A DNA stretch of 64,000 nt from Dastarcus helophoroides. Its lineage: Eukaryota > Arthropoda > Insecta > Coleoptera > Bothrideridae. The notes beneath the pieces are model-generated. The model was not told where the DNA came from and did no database searches. It saw nothing but the letters and a program-made list of their open reading frames with translations. Location: the NCBI GenBank assembly GCA_028583605.1, contig CM053327.1, positions 14,185,629-14,249,628 on the forward strand. Direction: 5' to 3'. A program made the position numbers and the translations under genes. This document shows, one piece after another, positions 57,405-64,000 of this stretch (position 1 is the stretch's first letter; each line of letters opens with the position of its first letter).

Positions 57405-58972
57405 CCGGGTGAGCGAAACTCGATGTCTCGTTGCTATTATAAGAAAAACAAAAACGATATCAAAAATATGAAAAAGGATTCTAACATTGAATTGAATAAG
57501 GTCCATTTTAAGCCCAGTTTGCATATTTTTTCCAGATTTGGAAACCAAAGTAATGACGTCATTGAATTTTTTTTCTTCAGATACATACCTATATTTTTGC
57601 ATATTTAAAAAGAACTAATTTTTTTAAACAAATTTTGTAAACAAAAAAAATTGATATCCTTTTTCGATAAAAAGTTATAAGCAAATTTGTTGTAAAAAAT
57701 GTTTTACTAAAAGTTCGCAATTGGTACGATTTTGTCAAACAGGTTTTGGAAATAAATCTATTAAATATTTTTAGGTTTAAATAACATGTTTGAAGTATCT
57801 CAGAGATTATTTATCTGCTTTTCTAGGGTTCTTTTGAAATTCCCCATAAACTAAAAAATAATACAAGGTGAGTGAGAAAGAATGGGTCAACGCAAAACTG
57901 GAGATACTAGACACCAAAATATTACGAATGAGCTTAACATGCCTCAAACTAATGTAACTGGTTTAAGAGATACAGGGCGTCCAAAGTCTAAATTTTATTC
58001 TGAAATTTCTCAATAATTGGGAAAGTTTTGGTGCTATAAATTTAATATTCTAACTTTAGACGACTTAAACTTACTTACTTTAGCTTATTTTAGCTTTACT
58101 TTAGCTTTATTTTAGCTTTACTTTAGCTTAATTTAGATATAGACGACTTAAACAATAGTACCTTTTCTTTGTAGAATTGATCGTTCTTTTATACTGTCTA
58201 CTTGTTTTAAGTATAACTCAACAGATAAAAAAAAATGTTTTAATTTACGTAAATGACTATGTGAAACTAGCGCCCTCTAGGGGCAACATCAATATAAATT
58301 TAAAATTCGTAATGCTCACATCGAAAAAAAATAAAATTCCCAAATATTAAATTTATAGAATTAAAACTTTTTCAATTATTAAATAATTTCAAAATAAAAT
58401 TTAAACTTTGAATGCCCTATATCTCTTAAACCAGCCACATTGGTATAGGGCACTGTTGAGCTTAATCGTAATATTTGTCTAGTATCTCCAGTTTAGCATT
58501 GGCCCATCCTTTTTGACGTCACTCTGTATAACATTTACGTGAACATTTTTCCAAGTCAAATGGCAACATAAAATGTTTGCTAACCATTAGTTCAATTATT
58601 GACAGATGCGACTAAACTTTTATTTTTAATTTAATGCATTTCCAGAGGCTATTTGTCTAAAGCGTAGTAATTACGAATTTTTGATACTATTTTTTTTACA
58701 ATAAAATTACTTATAACTTTTTAATCAAAAAAGATACTAAATTTTTTTCGTTACAAAATTTATTTAGAAAAATTAGATCTTTTTAAATATACAGAAAGAC
58801 AGGTATGTTTTTGAAAAAAAAGTCTTATGACGTCATTACTTTGGTTTCCAAAGCTGGAAAGATATGCAAATTTGACTTAAAATGGACCCTATTCAATCCA
58901 ATTCAAGAATTTTTTTTTGATTTCTTATATCGTTTCTCCTTTTATTATAATAAAGCTGTTTCGCTCAGCCTG
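57405..58972. mobile_element. Foldback element, same subfamily as 26307-27195, split by another
   Basis: CCGGGTGAGCGAAACTCGATG at the left and TTTCGCTCAGCCTG at the right, TA at 57403-57404 and 58973-58974. It aligns with 26307-27195, including AATGACGTCATT and GTCAAATGGCAAC words, but is interrupted at 57862 by a 663-bp insertion. Confidence 0.85.
57864..58526. mobile_element. Foldback element nested in 57405-58972 (663 bp)
   Basis: CAAGGTGAGTGAGAAAGAATGGG at the left and its partner CCCATCC...TCACTCTG at the right, TA at 57862-57863 and 58527-58528. Inner words such as AAACTGGAGATACTAG are mirrored by CTAGTATCTCCAGTTT. The middle contains a short tandem run of TTAGCTTTA units (58078-58138). 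Confidence 0.85.
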
Positions 58973-58974
58973 TA

Positions 58975-60179
58975 CATTATAAATGCCGGTGGGCACCATT
59001 TATTTGTACCGCCCGCAGCAAGCTTTCAGGCCCCATGCAAGTTGTTAAATTTTTATTTAAAGGTAATCGAAAATCAATGACAAGAAAAGGTTGATTATTC
59101 AGACCATTTCTTTTCATGTCATCTAAATATGTATATCAATTTTGACAACAAAAAAAGTTTCTGAGGATGTTGGTCACAAAAAAAACCAAATATATTTTAT
59201 TTTATCGTGATTACAGAGTGATGGGCACAAATGATGATACAGTTCGAAGAATAAAAGTTTTACTCTAAAGTGACTTTTTCTACTACTAGTCTATTAACAA
59301 AACCGAATTGTACAAAAAAATGAAGAAACAGATCTTAATTATGAGAAAATTTAAGTAGCAAGGCTTGAAAACAAAAATTACACTTTGAAAATAAATTCTC
59401 GAAGTTTCAGATATTAACTGAAACTTGTATTATGAAAAATTCGAAAATTAAAGTTCTAAGAAAAAAGTCCAAATTTCAACAAAAAATGCAACATTTTTAG
59501 GAAAAGACTAAAAGAAATAAACTCAAAATTTTAGGAAAGTTCAAAATTTTGGAAAAAAGTAAATATATTAGATTGACAGAAAAATTCTCAAAGTTCTGCC
59601 TTTTAAAGTGAAATTTCAATTTTAAATTCAAATATACCACTTTTTTTTTCAATCTTTAAATTTTAAATAAGACGTCATAAAGTTACAATCAAAAATTGTC
59701 AAATTTCCAAAATAAATGCTCAAAAATTGTTTTAAAATATCTCAAAATTCTCAAATGTCTAGAAAATATCCAAATTTTGAAGAAAAATTGAGATTTCAAA
59801 AAATAAACCCTGAATTTATTGATAGGTAAAAATTTTAAAAAGCTATTTAGTGTATTAAGGCACATAAAGGTATCTTTTAAAAGGGATAATTTGTTTTTTT
59901 TTAAATAAATAAACGGCTTAAGCAAAATAATTAATATTAAAAGAGCCAAAATAAAAGTTAACTGTAACTTGTGCAATTCATTGTCTTGCAATTTGTAATA
60001 AATTTTGCACTTTTAGTAGTGGTAATGCAGGACAAAAATCAACTGCAACCATTATTATGAAAATATTTTATAATTTTTTAATAATAAGTTGCGCCTAAAT
60101 GTGCACGAAAATCAAAAGGGAGTGCAAGTGTTTCTGCATTAAAAAATCTTGTCCATTAAACCTTTCGCAAAATTTTGAA
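58975..60179. other. Intergenic and AT tract, no gene
   Basis: 59.34-59.70 kb is A-rich degenerate tract. The 100-codon minus ORF at 59689-59991 is compositional. Confidence 0.4.
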
Positions 60180-61250
60180 ATATGACAAGCTTATCTCCAC
60201 AAGCCAATCACAACGAATCCGCTAATCCATTATTTCTTATACTAACTACAAAAAAGAGACCTTTGATTATATTTTCCTTTTTGCCAAGGATAAAACGAAG
60301 CAGTCGGTAATAATTCAGATAATTAGGCTGTCTGACGATACAAAAAGGCAGAACACCTACAACGTACAATTTCACTTCTAAACGTCTCCAACAATCGCAA
60401 AAGAAAAAGCACAGATGCGGCGGCTTTTCTAGCTGTTCCTGGCTTTCCTAGGATTTATCTCGCCATAGGTAGCAGGATTTAGAGGAGTAGTGACGTAATC
60501 ACGGCTTCGCATCGGGTCGGCACTCCTCGCTCCATGAGGAAAGGAGAAAGCTTTGTGAGGGGCTAAAAATAGATCGGGTTTCCGCATCCCGAGGAGAGAT
60601 GATTCTCTTTCACGTAGACGCGCGAGAGTTCGCTAGCGCCAGACACAATTACGCTACGCGTTTTGGCATTAATAAAGCCCTTTTCGTCATAAAGGTAAAA
60701 TTCAACAAACGAATTTAAATTGCGTAATTTACATTAAAACCGTGACATGGAAGGTACCCGTGTCGTCAGGAGAATGTGGGCGATGTTCTAATTATTGTAG
60801 ATACATCAAGTTATCGGTTTCTTGACAGCTTACAAAATACGCTTCTTGGGATCTTATCGTCGCATCAAAATCTCATTAATCCGTGAAAACAAAGGATAAC
60901 AAAGTGCTTTTGCTTGGCATTTCCCATTCATTAAAACTAGCTGCAAGTCTATCGTCATTATAGGAAAATCGCAAATTAATTAAATAAATGCCAAGTAGAG
61001 ACCCTTCATCTTTTTTGATTTAAGTGTTGATAATTTAATTGTACGGCGATACGCTTCTTCGTATGAGAACTGATCGAATTGTAGAAGGATAGTGAATCTT
61101 TGCGGAATATTTAGAAAACAGATTTGTCTAAAGGTTATTATAAATTGGCCAATATTTATTCAATATATTTTCAGACGATCATTAATCAGTAGATAAAAAC
61201 GTCCCGAATTTTGTGCATCTGTGGGGGAAGAGGTCTTTATGCCATCGAAA
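60180..61250. promoter_or_regulatory. Repeat-free, less AT-biased island, candidate regulatory DNA
   Basis: Around 60.40-60.66 kb GC and CG dinucleotides rise sharply, with GTGACGTAATCACG (a bZIP/CRE-like palindrome) at 60489-60502 and ACGCGCGAGAG at 60619. No ORF or repeat. It could be a distal promoter or enhancer; this rests on composition and one motif. Confidence 0.35.
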
Positions 61251-61839
61251 AGTTTAAACTACGTATTGTTTACCGACCTATTTTTTTTCATTAGCTCAAA
61301 AACCCTCAAATAGTTCAGGCCCTGAAATCAATAAACCCTTGAGTATTTCTTTACGTAAACATGTAAAATTTAAAAAAATGATCTCAATTTACGAAAAAAA
61401 AAAAACAGAAACTTCAAAAAAAAATGGAAATTTGACAAGATCTAAATTCTGAAAAAAGTTAATTTTTGAAATAGTCAAGCTTTAAAAAGAGTAAATTCTT
61501 AAATTTTGAAAAATTAACATTCAAAAGGTTGAAATTTTGAAAAATGTGGACATATTTTGAAAAAATGTAATTGTGAAAGTAAGGCGTAACGTTTAGTAAA
61601 ATCCAAATTTTCCGAAATTTTTAAATATAGCGAAAACTTTGAAAAAGGCGAAATTTTCAAAAAAAGTTAAAATTTTGCAATAAATTGAAAAAATCGAAAC
61701 TTTCAAAAGTTAAAATATTAAAAAAACACGAAAATTTTGAAAACTCAACATTCAAAAAAGTCCATTTCTTTTAAATTAGAAATTTTAAAGAAAGTTTTAA
61801 ATTTTGAAAAGTAGTTTAATTTTTTTTGTGGAAAGGACT
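61251..61839. other. A-rich degenerate tract
   Basis: Plus strand dominated by GAAAATTTTGAAAAA-like words. No gene. Confidence 0.5.
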
Positions 61840-61914
61840 GGTCCTTGTTATCTTCAAAAATTGAAATACAAATCTTGTCCCCCAAAACCAACAAAGATTA
61901 AAAAACACAACAAA

Positions 61915-61962
61915 GGATGCTGTAACGCGTTTCGATATCCAAGATGTCATCTTCAGAGAAAT
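61915..61962 (-). ncRNA. Hammerhead-like motif in the Penelope end (degenerate or variant)
   Basis: The minus strand has CTGAAGA, one extra T, a 6-bp stem GACATC/GATATC with loop TTG and one mismatch, GAAA and palindromic CGCG. The related copy near 8160 has a different stem, GATAGC/GCTGTC, with compensating changes. Stem I is weak and the extra base is not standard, so activity is doubtful. Confidence 0.4.
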
Positions 61963-62170
61963 ACTAACACCTTATCCTAAAATTAACCCTTATATACTAA
62001 GAATATTCACTTTCGTGCATGATCGACCGCATCCGAACGCGCATGCCCATCTAATCATACACGTCGTAATGTCACAATTCCTTATCTATCAATCTTTTTA
62101 ACAGAGATGAATGCCCTAAAGGCCCAGCGCAACCATTCATAAGGTTGTCTCCAGCCTTAAAGATGGGCTA

Positions 62171-62580
62171 AGGCGGCCAACCGTCCCGCATTCTTCGGGA
62201 CTGCCTGGGAATGGCGGTTACAGTCCCGCATAGAAAAAATTAATAAAATAGTCACGCAAAACATCTTATGTGTCCCGGATGTCCCGCATTTCTAAATATT
62301 GAATTCATCCATAGATTTTCAAATCACTAAATACCAAATCCAACCTATGCCAATGCAGTAAAAAAAACGAACGACTAAGCAAGTATGAATCAAATGCTAT
62401 TATGTGTCACACCGATGAACTGATCATATTTCAAAGATATGTAGGGAGACGACATATATTTTGGTTTGTTTTTGTTTTCCTTCTAAGGTATGAGAGAAAC
62501 AGAAGATGAGGACCTTTTTTTTGGTGGACGAAAATAAATTACAATTGTCCCGCATTGCCCTTTTCAATAGTTGGCCGCCT
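62171..62580. mobile_element. 410-bp MITE inserted in the Penelope fragment
   Basis: Ends AGGCGGCCAAC and GTTGGCCGCCT are perfect 11-bp inverted repeats flanked by TA (62169-62170 and 62581-62582). The phrase GTCCCGCAT occurs near both ends. The flanking sequences belong to the Penelope element, so the insertion is younger. No ORF. Confidence 0.75.
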
Positions 62581-62582
62581 TA

Positions 62583-62795
62583 TGGATGGCTGAGCTTTCA
62601 CATGCATTTAACATAGAATTCTTATTTACTACTCTTAACAGTTTAATATTATTATCTATCCTATGACCTAATTCAAAAGCATACCGAGCCACACTTGACT
62701 TCTCAGTTCTTCCGTACCCCAAATGAGCCAAATGCTCCTTAAGTCGGATTTTAAGAGATCGTCTAGTCTGCCCGACGTACCTTTAAGGACAATCT
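62583..62795 (-). pseudogene. GIY-YIG endonuclease domain of a Penelope-like element
   Basis: The frame reads DCP, stop, then RYVGQTRRSLKIRLKEHLAH, the GIY-YIG core with its Y, G and first Arg, then YGRTEKSSVARYAFELGH and NACESSAIHK with the conserved His and Glu. It breaks at the MITE. In intact Penelope elements this domain follows the reverse transcriptase and nicks the target. The stop and missing RT make this a remnant. Confidence 0.85.
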
Positions 62796-64000
62796 GTAAA
62801 ATTTGAGAAATTTTGAAATCATGTCGCGACAAATTTTCAAAAATTTCGAAATATTTGAAAACTTTAAATTTTGAATAAGTGCCAAAATTATCAGGAACGT
62901 AGAAATTTTTAAGAGAAGTCTAGATATTGAAAAGTTAGGATTTTGAAAATTTGGATTGTTGAAATTTTGAAAAAAAAAAAACGAAACATTTTTTAAAAAG
63001 TCGAAATTTTGAATTGGAAGTTTCCAAAAAGGCTAAAATTTAAAATAAAATGGAATTTTTAAGAAGATTTGGGAAATACAGAAAAATGGTAAAATTTAAA
63101 AAAATCAAAATTTTAATAAATAGCTGACTAAAATAGTGGTAAATTTCAAAATGTCGAGATTTAAAGGAAATCAAAAATTTCAGAAGAACAGTGGAAGAAG
63201 AAAATTCAAATTTGAAAAGTTGCAAAACAAAAACCGAAATTTAGAAAAAGTTTGTGCTTGCAAAAAGCTTAACATTTTCAGAAAACATAGAATTTTTAAG
63301 CAGTAGACATTTAAAAAAAAATGTTAAAATTAATAAAAAAGTAGAAATTTTCAAAAAAACAGAAATGTTTGAAAAAATCAAAACACAAGAGTTGAAATTA
63401 TCAAAAAAATATAAATTTTTTAAAAAATGAGGACTTTTCACAAAAGTAAAGAAACAAGGTTTCAAAAGAAGTAACAGTTTTTAAAACATCGTAATTTTGA
63501 GAAAAATTCAAATGCCTTAAAGTTTAAATTTTCAGAAGAATTAAAAATGTTTGAAAACAGTCTAAATTTTGAAACAATCCAACCTTTCAACAACTATCAA
63601 AAACAGTTGAAATTTTGAAATAAAGCTGAGATTTGCGAAAAAGTCGGATTTTTCAAAAATATTTTGAAATGTTCGACAGAAACATCAAAATTACCTGGGG
63701 AGCCAATTTTCAAAGAAGTCGACATTTAAAAAAAAATCAAAATATTGGATCAACAATTTTGAAAAAAAAGCCAAACATTTTTTAAAAAGTCGAAATTTTA
63801 AAAAATCTAAATTTTGAATTAAAATAAAAATTTCAAAAAAATCTAACTATTAAAAACATATTCTTAAAAAAGTGACAATTAAGTAAAATGTTCAAAAAAA
63901 TATAAATATTCAGAAACTCAAGTTTTGAAAAAAGCCGAAATTTTCGTTTCAAAATGAAAACGAAATCCTGAAGAAAGTTGAAAAATTTGGAGAAGAGCCT
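62796..64000. other. A-rich degenerate tract to the window end
   Basis: Plus strand made of TTGAAAAA, GTCGAAATTTT and AAAATTT words with hardly any other structure. ORFs on the minus strand are by-products. Confidence 0.5.

Larger units (their letters stand above)
61840..62795 (-). mobile_element. Penelope-like element, 3' fragment, split by a MITE
   Basis: On the minus strand a GIY-YIG endonuclease segment (62583-62795) is followed, beyond a 410-bp MITE, by a 3' region ending in sequence that recurs at 8055-8250 and 47895-47990. The reverse transcriptase part is missing. GIY-YIG plus hammerhead-like ends is the expected make-up of a Penelope-like element. Confidence 0.75.

Noticed and set aside
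1..64000. CRISPR arrays, bacterial operons or a phage
   Set aside because: Introns, a eukaryotic tRNA without encoded CCA, LINEs and LTR elements show this is eukaryotic nuclear DNA; no spaced identical repeats of CRISPR type are present.

Overview
This window looks like insect (at least arthropod) nuclear DNA: AT-rich, intron-bearing and crowded with decayed eukaryotic mobile elements. The only host protein gene I can support is an acid sphingomyelinase-like gene on the minus strand (about 16.07-24.43 kb, nine coding exons with all metal-site motifs present). The only conventional host RNA gene is a tRNA-His(GUG) on the minus strand at 9641-9712. There are no operons, CRISPR arrays or bacterial signals. 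I cannot name the species; the element mix (Ty3/gypsy, Tc1/mariner relatives, Penelope-like elements, hAT, several LINEs) would fit a beetle or another repeat-rich insect.

Layout. 1-9 kb holds two solo LTRs of one family in opposite orientation (1037-1352 minus, 8735-9042 plus), each with its own 4-bp target duplication, on either side of a complete 5.8-kb Ty3/gypsy element on the minus strand (2103-7903). That element has LTRs differing only in homopolymer length, a primer-binding site, a polypurine tract, intact gag, pol broken in the integrase, and a textbook -1 frameshift site at the gag-pol junction. 9-16 kb: tRNA-His, a broken LINE, and a 1.4-kb foldback element. 16-24.4 kb: the sphingomyelinase gene, whose 5-kb fifth intron carries two copies of a repeat with a hammerhead ribozyme fold on the sense strand. 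26-41 kb: several foldback elements with TA duplications and CAGGGTG-like ends, some nested; an internally deleted hAT element with a perfect 8-bp duplication; another hammerhead ribozyme (30740-30800); a PIF/Harbinger-like MITE; and a large foldback element carrying a deleted mariner-like transposase. 41-64 kb: tandem duplications, a LINE RNase H fragment, a 21-bp minisatellite, a mariner-like transposase pseudogene between long direct repeats, a second LINE, further nested foldback elements, and a Penelope-like fragment (GIY-YIG domain) split by a MITE.

Between these lie long degenerate AT tracts built from AAATTT- and GAAAA-type words, and four less AT-biased, apparently unique islands (about 35.0-35.45, 42.0-42.4, 53.1-54.3 and 60.2-61.25 kb) that could be cis-regulatory DNA.

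The most interesting themes are (1) hammerhead ribozymes in dispersed repeats, two of them sense-oriented inside a host intron, (2) the precise -1 frameshift signal of the gypsy element, and (3) a family of self-complementary mariner-derived elements that insert into one another. All positions come from reading the sequence; no database search was possible.
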